Part shown: positions 24,156 to 31,776 of the stretch, piece by piece | Numbering within the stretch: position 1 is the first letter of the stretch | Layout of the letters: every line of letters starts with the position of its first letter | Origin: Thermoproteales archaeon | GTDB lineage: Archaea > Thermoproteota > Thermoprotei > Thermofilales > Thermofilaceae | DNA: 34,111 bases | NCBI GenBank assembly: GCA_021163245.1 | Contig: JAGGXB010000067.1 | Coordinates: 1-34,111 of the forward strand | Direction: 5' to 3' | The notes under the pieces: model-generated | What the model saw: the letters and a program-made list of their open reading frames with translations, nothing else | What the model was told of the DNA's origin: nothing | Database searches by the model: none | Program-made: the position numbers and the translations under genes

Positions 24156-25028
24156 CTACAGGTATTTTTTTAGTAATATAACTATTTCATCCGGCTTAAC
24201 AGCAACATCTACTCCTGCTCTTCTAAAATTATCAACCTTACTCTGATAAGTTCCTTTATAACCTTCAATTATAGCTCCGGCATGCCCCATACGTTTGCCG
24301 GGAGGCGCCGTTCTTCCTGCTATATATGCGATTATAGGTTTACTATATCTTCCTTTTTCTATTTCGATAGCCAATTCTTCCTCCGCCATACCTCCTATTT
24401 CACCTATTACTACAACTGCTTTAGTATCTCTATCTCTTTCAAACATATCCAATATCTCAATAAAACTAAGACCTGTTATAGGATCGCCTCCTATACCTAC
24501 AGCTGTAGAAATCCCCAATCCATGTTTAACTAATGAATAAGATACTTCATATGTCAATGTACCACTTCTTGAAACAATACCTATATTACCTTTCCTGAAA
24601 TATTGTCCAGGCATAATCCCGACTTTAGCTATATCAGGAGATATGACCCCAGGCGTGTTCGGACCTATAATAAAAGTACCATTATATTCTGCATAGGTAA
24701 CAAATCTTAAAACATCATGAACGGGTATATGTTCGGTTATTATAATTATAGTCTTAATCTCGTTATTAATGGCCTCAATAACAGCATCGCTAGCAAATTT
24801 GGCAGGAACAAAAATTATAGATGTATTTATGTTAGGATGCTCACGTATAGCATCTTGAACAAAATCATATACAGGAATACCAAATATTTCCTGTCCACCT
24901 TTACCCGGTGTCACTCCAGCCTCAATAACAGTACCATACTTTTTCATTAAATCAGTATGATATCTACCTTCCTTTCCAGTAATTCCTTGAACCAACAATC
25001 TTGTTTCCTCATGGACCAATATAACCAC
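24156..25028 (-). CDS. sucD: Succinyl-CoA ligase, alpha subunit
   Basis: The alpha subunit binds CoA and carries the phosphohistidine of succinyl-CoA synthetase, which interconverts succinyl-CoA and succinate with ADP or GDP phosphorylation in the citric acid cycle. The CoA domain has GITGKEGRYH (15-24) and TPGKGG. GPNTPGVISP and GIVSRSGTLTYEV follow, and the active histidine is H249 in RMGHAGAI. At 290 aa it is normal. The start is GTG at 25026-25028, overlapping the sucC stop by one base (TAGTG), with a GGTGATG ribosome site inside the sucC end, so the two subunits are translationally coupled as expected for a stoichiometric complex. Confidence 0.96.
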   Translation of the reverse strand: MVILVHEETRLLVQGITGKEGRYHTDLMKKYGTVIEAGVTPGKGGQEIFGIPVYDFVQDAIREHPNINTSIIFVPAKFASDAVIEAINNEIKTIIIITEHIPVHDVLRFVTYAEYNGTFIIGPNTPGVISPDIAKVGIMPGQYFRKGNIGIVSRSGTLTYEVSYSLVKHGLGISTAVGIGGDPITGLSFIEILDMFERDRDTKAVVVIGEIGGMAEEELAIEIEKGRYSKPIIAYIAGRTAPPGKRMGHAGAIIEGYKGTYQSKVDNFRRAGVDVAVKPDEIVILLKKYL

Positions 25029-26155
25029 TAACTCATCACCACTTCCTTAACAGCCTCCTCTAAATCGACAAATGCATATATTCCTTTATCAAACAATATT
25101 TTTCTTCCAATTTCTTCATTATTACCAACTAATCTTACGAATAATTTCTTATCTGTTTTTGTTTCTTCCATAGCTCTAACTATACCTTCTGCAACCTCAT
25201 CACACCTTGTAATACCTCCTAGAATATTCACGAATACTTTATCAATATCCTTATCATGTAACACTATAAGCAAAGCATTTCTTACTCTTTCTGAACTTGC
25301 TCCACCTCCAAGATCAAGGAAAACACCGGGTTTACCACCATGTAGTGATATTAGATCCATTGTAGCCATAGTCAAACCGGCACCATTACCTATAATTGCA
25401 ATATTACCGTTAAGCTTAACATAGCTAAATCCATGTTTATAAGCTATTTTTTCAGACTCACTCATCTTACACATACGTAAATCTATATACTTTTTAAGTC
25501 CTTTATCCAAACGAATAAAAGAATCATCAAGTATAATTTTACGATCTATCGCAAGTAATCTTCCATCGGTTGTTAATACCAATGGATTAATCTCGACAAG
25601 CAGACATTTATTTTCTATAAAAAGCCTATACATAGGAATAAAAATCTTCTTTACCTCATTTACTGGTAACATCAATTTTTTAGCAATCCTTCTTATAACA
25701 TATTCGGAATATCCTAAGAGTGGATCAATAATTATCTTTTCTATCATATGTGGTGAATGCATAGCTATCTCTTCAATATCCATGCCCCCTACCGCTGCAA
25801 TTATCACTACGTATTTTTTCTTAGACTTATCTATTGTTATAGCTATATACATCTCTTTTTTGATATCTATCCTTTCAGATACCAGAATAGAGTCAACCTT
25901 CATACCAGCTATATCTTTTCCTAAAAGCTTTTTACCATATTCTAAATATTCGCCTTTAGTATTTGGAAATAAGATACCTCCACTCTTACCTCTTTTACCA
26001 GATAGCACCTGAGCCTTTAATACATTTGGAGGGGGAATCTCGTACAAACATTTTTTAAGTCCTTCATAGTTTTTAGCTAAACATGTTTTCTCAATAGGAA
26101 TCTTATATCGTTTAAACAATTCTATAGCTTCATATTCGTAAAGGTACACTGTCAT
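25028..26155 (-). CDS. sucC: Succinyl-CoA ligase, beta subunit
   Basis: The beta subunit has an N-terminal ATP-grasp domain (opening YEYEAIELFKRYKIPI; KAQVLSGKRGKSGGI for nucleotide binding) and a C-terminal domain that meets the phosphohistidine of the alpha subunit (GNGAGLTMATMDLI, FLDLGGGAS, NILGGITRCDEVA). At 375 aa it is full length. ATP versus GTP use is not evident from the sequence. It starts five bases after the membrane-protein gene upstream and overlaps sucD by one base, so it is internal to an operon that begins with a dicarboxylate transporter. Confidence 0.96.
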   Translation of the reverse strand: MTVYLYEYEAIELFKRYKIPIEKTCLAKNYEGLKKCLYEIPPPNVLKAQVLSGKRGKSGGILFPNTKGEYLEYGKKLLGKDIAGMKVDSILVSERIDIKKEMYIAITIDKSKKKYVVIIAAVGGMDIEEIAMHSPHMIEKIIIDPLLGYSEYVIRRIAKKLMLPVNEVKKIFIPMYRLFIENKCLLVEINPLVLTTDGRLLAIDRKIILDDSFIRLDKGLKKYIDLRMCKMSESEKIAYKHGFSYVKLNGNIAIIGNGAGLTMATMDLISLHGGKPGVFLDLGGGASSERVRNALLIVLHDKDIDKVFVNILGGITRCDEVAEGIVRAMEETKTDKKLFVRLVGNNEEIGRKILFDKGIYAFVDLEEAVKEVVMS

Positions 26156-26160
26156 AACCT

Positions 26161-26970
26161 CTACAACATATTATAGAACCTTGAAAATAACAAGTATAGA
26201 CCCCCAGCAATAATATAGGCTATTATACCACCAATAATAGCCCGCTTCATGGATAAACGTCCACCTACATTCAAGGCAGCAATAATAACTATTGTGTTCC
26301 ATATAATGAAGAAGACCTGATGTCCCTTAAGTAATAACATTATTTCTCCTATTTTATTAATTCCAGCAACTATATATGAAACTATCATCTTAACATTAGA
26401 ACCATAAGGAACGATAATTTTTATACTATACGATCTTAAGAGAACATAAGTGATTATTGCTCTTGTAAGATATTCATATATCTTAGATGATAAAACATAT
26501 CCTGAAATATATGTGAAAGATTTGGTTTCTCCACCAAGTACTTTAGATGAAAGATACATTCCTATAAACGTGGCTAGCCAAATAGCTAAGGATAACATTA
26601 TAGTATCCGAATATATTCTTGTAAGAAAAACGTTTTTGTCCTTCAGAAAGAGAACCTCAGAAGATATAGTTATATTGCTAGGATAAACCAAAATTGTATT
26701 ATCTGATATATTTATTGCTGGAAAAGCAAATCCCGTATTCTTAGTGTATCCTATAACTGCATTATATGAAAACATGTATATATAAAAAAAATTAGTCAAT
26801 GATAAAAGCAATATACATATAAATGGTCCTAAAATATCCGGTGCTATAACAATATCTTCTAGATATTCAAACGGCAGTAAACCTGTTAGAATAACTCTCT
26901 TTATTGAATCATATATGCTAACTTCTTCTTTATATTCTTCGATATAGACTATTTCCTTATCTTTACTCAT
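26161..26970 (-). CDS. Yip1-like multi-pass membrane protein
   Basis: The protein has a charged cytoplasmic N-terminus (about 1-40, SKDKEIVYIEEYKEEV) and then about five hydrophobic segments: near 47-70 (LGPFICILLLSLTNFFYIYMF), 123-140, 165-180, 215-232 and 240-262. Between the first two is an outside loop of about 50 residues (NISDNTILVYPSNITIS). The layout, with a cytoplasmic tail followed by several helices, is like the Yip1-domain membrane proteins of archaea, but the match is by overall pattern only. The function is unknown. It sits between a small protein (12 bases upstream) and sucC (5 bases downstream), clearly in one operon with the dicarboxylate transporter. Confidence 0.65.
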   Translation of the reverse strand: MSKDKEIVYIEEYKEEVSIYDSIKRVILTGLLPFEYLEDIVIAPDILGPFICILLLSLTNFFYIYMFSYNAVIGYTKNTGFAFPAINISDNTILVYPSNITISSEVLFLKDKNVFLTRIYSDTIMLSLAIWLATFIGMYLSSKVLGGETKSFTYISGYVLSSKIYEYLTRAIITYVLLRSYSIKIIVPYGSNVKMIVSYIVAGINKIGEIMLLLKGHQVFFIIWNTIVIIAALNVGGRLSMKRAIIGGIIAYIIAGGLYLLFSRFYNML

Positions 26971-26982
26971 GGAATATCATCC

Positions 26983-27252
26983 TCAAATCGTTATAATCTC
27001 GATACCTGGATCTTCTACTCTAATACATTGAATTATAGTTTTTATAGCTTCTTGATCTTTTTCATCTAATATTTTTATAAAAACTCTAGAATAGTATGGC
27101 TCTATGAAGATTATTGCTTTAAATCTTTTATAATCCCCTACAATATATTCATATGCATGCATTCTAACATAAAATCCATTCTCTTTAAGACATCTATGGA
27201 GATTTATTCTTCTTTCAAATAAAAAATAACTTGAAAAAATATCTATCACCAT
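26983..27252 (-). CDS. Hypothetical protein, 89 aa
   Basis: The family is not recognised. The protein has alternating strands and helices: MVIDIFSSYFLFERR, HRCLKENGFYVRMHAYEYI, RFKAIIFIEPYYSRVFIKIL, DQEAIKTIIQCI and a final EIITI strand, which fits a small alpha/beta ferredoxin-like fold (inference). It has two cysteines, far apart, and no membrane helix. The ATG at 27250-27252 follows the transporter stop by four bases, and the Yip1-like gene follows after 12 bases. Such tight packing suggests a regulatory or accessory subunit of the transporter or of the succinate-using pathway, but nothing in the sequence shows it. Confidence 0.65.
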   Translation of the reverse strand: MVIDIFSSYFLFERRINLHRCLKENGFYVRMHAYEYIVGDYKRFKAIIFIEPYYSRVFIKILDEKDQEAIKTIIQCIRVEDPGIEIITI

Positions 27253-27256
27253 AAAT

Positions 27257-28786
27257 CTATGGACTTATTTTTATCGGTATTCCTTTTAAGTAACAAAGCA
27301 TCTGTGTTAGATACGGAGTTAATACTAATAGGATTATAAAACGAATAGTATCGCTTACCATACCGACCCTGAACATATTCCAAAGTTTAATATGTTTTGA
27401 ACCATACACTATTGCCATTGGAGGAGTTGTACTGGGCAGTGCACTTGATATAGAACATGCTAGTGCTGAAGCAAGTACTGCTGGTATTGGATTAAACCCG
27501 CCACTTAAAGCAAGAGAAGCAGCTATTGGAGCAGTTATAAGTGATGAAGCTGTGTTGGATGCTGGATAGGTTATGATGAAACCAAGCAGTGCACTAACAA
27601 AAATAATAGTTACAAAGTCTAACGTGCTACCAGTAATAAACATCATCGAATTAATCAACCATTTTGAAAATCCGCTATTTTGTAAACCTGTCCCTAGGAC
27701 TATTCCTCCTCCAAATAAGAAAATAACATTCCAATCTATTCCTTCTTCCAATTCTTTCCATCTTAGTAAAGGTCTACCTTCAGCATGTATTAATCCTAGG
27801 AGTAACAATGCTAATACTGCGGGAGCCGATGTAGGTAATATTTTTTGGATTATATTGGCTAGAGAAACTAGAGTCTTAAAAGATGAAGATAATATTAAGA
27901 ACATTCCTGGTAGCATCCAGAGAAATAATACAAATAGAAATATCAAGAAAACGTATTTTTCTCCTTTACTCATTACACCTAGTTTAGATGCCTCATCATT
28001 TAGTTTTTCTCTCATTCTACTGAGATCAACCTTCTCAACTTTTATAACTTTAAAGATAACAAACCATGCAATAAATAAACCTATTAAAGCATGTGGTGTT
28101 CCTATAATTAACCAATCGAAGAAAGTAATTGTCACACCTGGTACAAATTCTTCAATTACTTTCTTGGCAACAAGATTAGGAGGTGTGCTTATAAGCAAAA
28201 ACATCGCTCCAGCAGTTGCTGCCTGACCAAGCAACAACATTAATGCTTCTGCATATTCTTTTTCTTTTTCTAAGTTTAAAGCACCTATAAATGCCATAAC
28301 TATTGGAAATACTATAGATGTAGAAGCTGTTATTGATCCAGTCATTGTCAAAAGAAAAGGGGGTAGTCCAGCTATAAAAAATGCGGAGACTAAAGGATTA
28401 TTCCCTTTATAGAGAGAAGATAATTTAATAGCTATCCTCTTATCTAGTCCCCATATTTGGAAAGCTTTCGCCAAAACGAATCCTCCCATAAATATCCAGA
28501 TTACAGGATCCATAAAACTCGAGAGAGATTTTTTCCAAGAAACAATATTGAGAAAAGAGAAAATTAATGGTGGTATTAATCCTGCTAAACCTAGAGGTAC
28601 AACCTCACTAACCCACCAAATTGCAGTCCATAATAGAACAGCAAAAGCCAGTTGTGGAGCTTTTGATATTTCTGATCCAACTTCAGAAGCCGCTTCTATC
28701 ACACCAGGTAATGGCGGTAGAATAAATAAAATAAAAAATATCAAAGGTCCTAATAACAACATAATCTCTCTCTTATAGTTCTTCAT
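27257..28786 (-). CDS. DASS-family (SLC13-like) dicarboxylate transporter
   Basis: This is an integral membrane transporter of the divalent anion:sodium symporter family, which takes up succinate, malate, citrate or related anions. About eleven to twelve hydrophobic segments and two inverted repeats are visible. The re-entrant-loop motif of repeat two is the usual S410-N-T412 in YPASNTASS. Repeat one has S151-I-T153 in TMTGSITASTS, where the family normally has SNT, so one sodium or substrate contact may be altered. At 509 aa it is normal. As first gene of an operon with two small unknown genes, then sucC and sucD, it most likely supplies or exports a C4-dicarboxylate. Direction and ion coupling are not certain. 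Confidence 0.9.
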   Translation of the reverse strand: MKNYKREIMLLLGPLIFFILFILPPLPGVIEAASEVGSEISKAPQLAFAVLLWTAIWWVSEVVPLGLAGLIPPLIFSFLNIVSWKKSLSSFMDPVIWIFMGGFVLAKAFQIWGLDKRIAIKLSSLYKGNNPLVSAFFIAGLPPFLLTMTGSITASTSIVFPIVMAFIGALNLEKEKEYAEALMLLLGQAATAGAMFLLISTPPNLVAKKVIEEFVPGVTITFFDWLIIGTPHALIGLFIAWFVIFKVIKVEKVDLSRMREKLNDEASKLGVMSKGEKYVFLIFLFVLFLWMLPGMFLILSSSFKTLVSLANIIQKILPTSAPAVLALLLLGLIHAEGRPLLRWKELEEGIDWNVIFLFGGGIVLGTGLQNSGFSKWLINSMMFITGSTLDFVTIIFVSALLGFIITYPASNTASSLITAPIAASLALSGGFNPIPAVLASALACSISSALPSTTPPMAIVYGSKHIKLWNMFRVGMVSDTIRFIILLVLTPYLTQMLCYLKGIPIKISP

Positions 28787-28976
28787 AACCGATTCACCAT
28801 ATTTGACAAATGTAATTATTGTAAACGATGATATAACTATTAAGCTATGTCTCTCTTTCGTAATTTAACTCTATGAAAAATAAGCTATGAAAAACTTTTA
28901 TAGCTTTTATAAAATATAATTCGAGTATATTATCATTAAGATAAATATTAATCTCCTTCAGATAAGGGATAAAGAT

Positions 28977-29207
28977 ATGAAAAAAGAAAAACTTAGACAA
29001 ATCAGACAAGTATATGGCGTTCTAGTAACTATACTAGTTATAATTGCAGTCTACTCAATATATCAGATAGTAGGCTATATGCTAAACTTAATTAAAGGTT
29101 CATTAGAATTTTATACCTTTTATATGCAACTATTAGTTATTTCTACTTTTACTTTAGCTATCTCCTTTATATTACTTGAAACTTTCATTAAATCAAAAAG
29201 AGATTAA
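28977..29207 (+). CDS. Small two-helix membrane protein, 76 aa
   Basis: The family is not recognised. A basic N-terminus (MKKEKLRQIRQ) is followed by two membrane helices, about residues 13-38 (YGVLVTILVIIAVYSIYQIVGYML) and 47-68 (YMQLLVISTFTLAISFILLETF), and a short basic tail KSKRD. Both ends should be cytoplasmic by the positive-inside rule. TATA-like TTATAAAATATAA lies at about 28908-28920, with a GGGAT before the start. Its last four bases overlap the convergent gene. It could be a subunit of a larger complex. Confidence 0.6.
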   Translation: MKKEKLRQIRQVYGVLVTILVIIAVYSIYQIVGYMLNLIKGSLEFYTFYMQLLVISTFTLAISFILLETFIKSKRD

Positions 29208-29524
29208 GAGATCTCTTTTATTTCAATTGTCTTTATAGGCTTTAACTCATATATCTCGAGTTCTGCTTTTACAGGTTTAAATACTCCTTCGCTATCATAA
29301 TAATATATAGTTAAACGAGCAGCTTTATCTGAAACCTCTTCCTGATTTGATTTCTCAACAAGCATTCTTGCCAACTTAGTCCAATTCTCTTTAGAAATCT
29401 CTTTCACATCTCCTTTACTTTTTGAATAAAAAGTCGCATAAAACCATCTTTTCGCTCTAAAAATAGCACCTCTTGTAGTTGGAACAATACGACTTCTCCA
29501 AACCTTTAATGCGCCTTTTTCCAT
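29204..29524 (-). CDS. Basic conserved-looking protein, 106 aa
   Basis: I do not recognise this protein with confidence. The start is the ATG at 29522-29524, placed five bases after AGGTGA; a GTG nine bases upstream lies within the ribosome site itself, so it is unlikely. The N-terminal half is basic and aromatic (KVWRSRIVPTTRGAIFRAKR, WFYATFYSK), as in nucleic-acid or ribosome-binding proteins. The C-terminal half is acidic, with strands LTIYYYD and AELEIYELKPIKTIEI. Such compositions are common among crenarchaeal ssDNA-binding, RNA-polymerase accessory or ribosome-associated proteins, but I cannot choose. It is just downstream of carS in the same orientation. Confidence 0.62.
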   Translation of the reverse strand: MEKGALKVWRSRIVPTTRGAIFRAKRWFYATFYSKSKGDVKEISKENWTKLARMLVEKSNQEEVSDKAARLTIYYYDSEGVFKPVKAELEIYELKPIKTIEIKEIS

Positions 29525-29599
29525 TTTTCTCACCTAAATAATTATTTTCCATTAAGTATAATTATGTATTGTTTATCCTAAAGTGGTATAAAAGAAAAA

Positions 29600-30115
29600 T
29601 TACCATGGATATTCTTTCAGCTTAAGTTTATATGCCACATAATTAGTAAACCTATGTAGTATTGGTGTAATTATACTTAGAAATATTATAATATTGACCT
29701 CTATAGCATCATAAAAGAAATAATATAGAAAAAGAGCGAAATATAAAAAGGTCAACTGATCAAGAAAGGGTGCTTTTTGACCTCTTTTTATACCAATTCT
29801 TCTCTTAATAAAAGATCCAATTAAATCACCAAGAAGAGTGCCAAGAGAAAGTATGAACGCTCCTTCTACAGTATGATAACTAAATGTTTCTAGAAACAAA
29901 CCCGTTAATGTACCAGTTATTAAACCTATAATAAAACCTTCATATGTTTTTCCATCGCCAAAAATTCTTTTATGATCTATGAAAACTTTTCCCATATCAA
30001 TTGGATGTCTTCGTATAAATATTTTTGAAGATATAACTGGAGCACCATTAGCTATGTAACTAGGCAAAATAAATATAATTGATTTTATTGTAAAGTCGAT
30101 GAAATCACTAAACAT
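29600..30115 (-). CDS. carS: CDP-archaeol synthase
   Basis: This membrane enzyme activates unsaturated archaetidic acid with CTP, making CDP-archaeol for archaeal phospholipids. The protein has about five membrane helices and the family motifs ANGAPVISSK (about residues 23-32), FGDGKTYEGFIIG (about 53-65), LGDLIGSFIKRRIG (about 97-110) and KAPFLDQLTFL, where the loop residues form the metal and CTP site. I start at the ATG at 30113-30115 (171 aa); a TTG at 30145 would add ten residues but has no clear ribosome site. It diverges from the MoxR-cluster gene, and a palindromic TATA element lies in the region between. Confidence 0.9.
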   Translation of the reverse strand: MFSDFIDFTIKSIIFILPSYIANGAPVISSKIFIRRHPIDMGKVFIDHKRIFGDGKTYEGFIIGLITGTLTGLFLETFSYHTVEGAFILSLGTLLGDLIGSFIKRRIGIKRGQKAPFLDQLTFLYFALFLYYFFYDAIEVNIIIFLSIITPILHRFTNYVAYKLKLKEYPW

Positions 30116-30161
30116 ATTTTCACATGTATAATGTATTAAAACCAATAAGATTTAGAGGTAC

Positions 30162-30180
30162 CAGAAATTATATATTTCTG
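30162..30180. promoter_or_regulatory. Palindromic TATA element between divergent genes
   Basis: CAGAAAT-tatat-ATTTCTG is a perfect 7-base inverted repeat around a TATA-like centre. It lies 46 bases upstream of the carS ATG and about 43 before the ATG at 30224. It could act as a two-way core promoter, an operator for a dimeric repressor overlapping the TATA box, or both. Confidence 0.5.
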
Positions 30181-30223
30181 TATCAATATCATTTTATGAA
30201 TTCTATAATATTGTTTGTGAGAA

Positions 30224-30559
30224 ATGATGGAATACTCTAAGGGATTTGAAGAATTTTTAAAAAGAGTATCAAAAGGTACTAAAGTTAGAATGATGGGGAA
30301 AAGATACTATATAGTTGAAAGCAGTCTTGAAAATAAGGAAAACTCTCCAACAGAATATCTTGACTTTTTCCTACTTAATATTGGTAATGGACCAATAGTT
30401 ATCGAAAGATCAGTAGCATACGAACTTAAAAACAGGTTAGAAGAACTTGAGAAAGCTAACAGGAATATTAGAAGAAAAAATATATTTTTAGAAGTCTTAC
30501 TTTCTTTATCTTGGCTTCTTTTTCTTCTATACATATTCTTTATCCATTATTCTTTTTAG
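30224..30559 (+). CDS. Small tail-anchored protein of the MoxR/VWA cluster, 111 aa
   Basis: The family is not recognised. The N-terminal part (residues 1-65) looks like a small beta-rich domain (KVRMMGKRYYIVESS, YLDFFLLNIGNGPIVIE). A charged helix that may form a coiled coil follows (about 66-88, ELKNRLEELEKANRNIRRK). The protein ends in a membrane helix (about 89-108, IFLEVLLSLSWLLFLLYIFF), so it is tail-anchored with the domain inside the cell. The MoxR-type ATPase gene starts four bases after its stop, so it belongs to that operon and may tie the ATPase complex to the membrane (inference). The first two codons are both ATG. Confidence 0.68.
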   Translation: MMEYSKGFEEFLKRVSKGTKVRMMGKRYYIVESSLENKENSPTEYLDFFLLNIGNGPIVIERSVAYELKNRLEELEKANRNIRRKNIFLEVLLSLSWLLFLLYIFFIHYSF

Positions 30560-30563
30560 AAAA

Positions 30564-31766
30564 GTGACAGATATGATTTTAAGACAAAAAATAAAGAAAT
30601 TAGAGGAGGAAATAACTAATAGATTTATTGGGAATAAAGACTCTATACATTATATTATTTTAAATTTACTTCATAATAAATCAACAACTTTAATAAGAGG
30701 ACCTAGAGGTAGAGGAAAATCTACACTCATGATTCTTTTCTTAAAAGGTATTTTCGGAGATGATTTCGTTGTTATCTCTGGTTCAAGCGAAATAAAAAGA
30801 GGTGAGGTAGTAGCAAGATTACATATACCTTCTCTCGAAAAAGAGGGTATTGAAAAAGTTCTTTGGTCTACCTTTGTTAAAAAGCCTGGTAAAGGTATTG
30901 ATGAACTTAATCGATTAAACCCATATACTGCTGCTAGTATTTATCATTTACTTCAATTCGGTGAAGTATGGGCATATGGACAAAAATACTCTATAAAAGA
31001 TTTTATATTGTTTGCTAATGAGAATCCTATTGATCCTACATCCTTTATCCATCCACCACCTTTCTATGATCGTTTTGACATAAGCATATATTTAGATTCT
31101 TTAACACTGAGCCAAAAATTTGAACTACAAAATCTTGTAGAAAATAATCCAATGCTTATCGAAGATATGCCACAAATAATTACTTTTGATGAACTTAACG
31201 AGGTAATCAACGAAGTTGAGGAAATTGAACTTGATGTCGAGTTAAAAGGAGTTATCAATACTCTTATACGTGATTTCCAAGCATGTATACGTAATAGAGA
31301 TATATCTAGTATTAAACCTCCCGCATTATGTGAAGGATGTCATTTTGTTAGGAATATATGTAGCTCTATTCGTGATGGTCCAAGCGAGAGAGCTACTATA
31401 ATTTTAACACAACTTGCAAAAGCTAAAGTATGGCTAGACAGAAAGATCGATGAAAATGATGTTTATAGTTTGGCTCAAGTTGTATTACCACATAGAGTAA
31501 ATCTTGTAAGACAAGGCGTACATTTTATCGAAATAAAAAAGATCGTTGATAGAGAAAGAGAAATAAATCTTGAGAGAAAAGCACGTAAACAGTGGTTTAT
31601 ACTAAGAAGGTTATATGATAAATTCTCTCCAGAAATGTATCGATTGGCAAGAGAAATAGCTATAGAAGATCTTGTATTCGCAGAGGAATTAATGGCCTTA
31701 GAAGAGAAATGGATTAAGGAGAATTTAATAAAAGAGGAAGAGACTCTTAGATATAGACTTACATAA
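30564..31766 (+). CDS. MoxR-type AAA+ ATPase
   Basis: This AAA+ ATPase resembles the MoxR group, chaperone-like proteins that usually work with VWA-domain partners to load metals or mature complexes. Walker A is GPRGRGKST (residues 46-54, lysine 52); Walker B is GIDELNRL (D113, E114); the sensor region is LFANENPIDP; and PFYDRFDISIYL is the arginine-finger region. The C-terminal part contains a cysteine cluster (ALCEGCHFVRNIC). At 400 aa it is longer than simple MoxR proteins. The start is GTG at 30564 or ATG at 30573; the latter has equal support. The VWA gene starts ten bases after its stop. The substrate is unknown. Confidence 0.85.
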   Translation: MTDMILRQKIKKLEEEITNRFIGNKDSIHYIILNLLHNKSTTLIRGPRGRGKSTLMILFLKGIFGDDFVVISGSSEIKRGEVVARLHIPSLEKEGIEKVLWSTFVKKPGKGIDELNRLNPYTAASIYHLLQFGEVWAYGQKYSIKDFILFANENPIDPTSFIHPPPFYDRFDISIYLDSLTLSQKFELQNLVENNPMLIEDMPQIITFDELNEVINEVEEIELDVELKGVINTLIRDFQACIRNRDISSIKPPALCEGCHFVRNICSSIRDGPSERATIILTQLAKAKVWLDRKIDENDVYSLAQVVLPHRVNLVRQGVHFIEIKKIVDREREINLERKARKQWFILRRLYDKFSPEMYRLAREIAIEDLVFAEELMALEEKWIKENLIKEEETLRYRLT

Positions 31767-31776
31767 AGTTGAAAAT

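Noticed and set aside
27573-28226. 217-codon ORF opposite the DASS transporter gene
   Set aside because: It is the complement of a long, well-supported membrane protein gene and its product has no recognisable features.
28825-28850. ACGATGA in the intergenic region before the 76-aa gene
   Set aside because: No D or D' box nearby; an isolated 5-base match is expected by chance.
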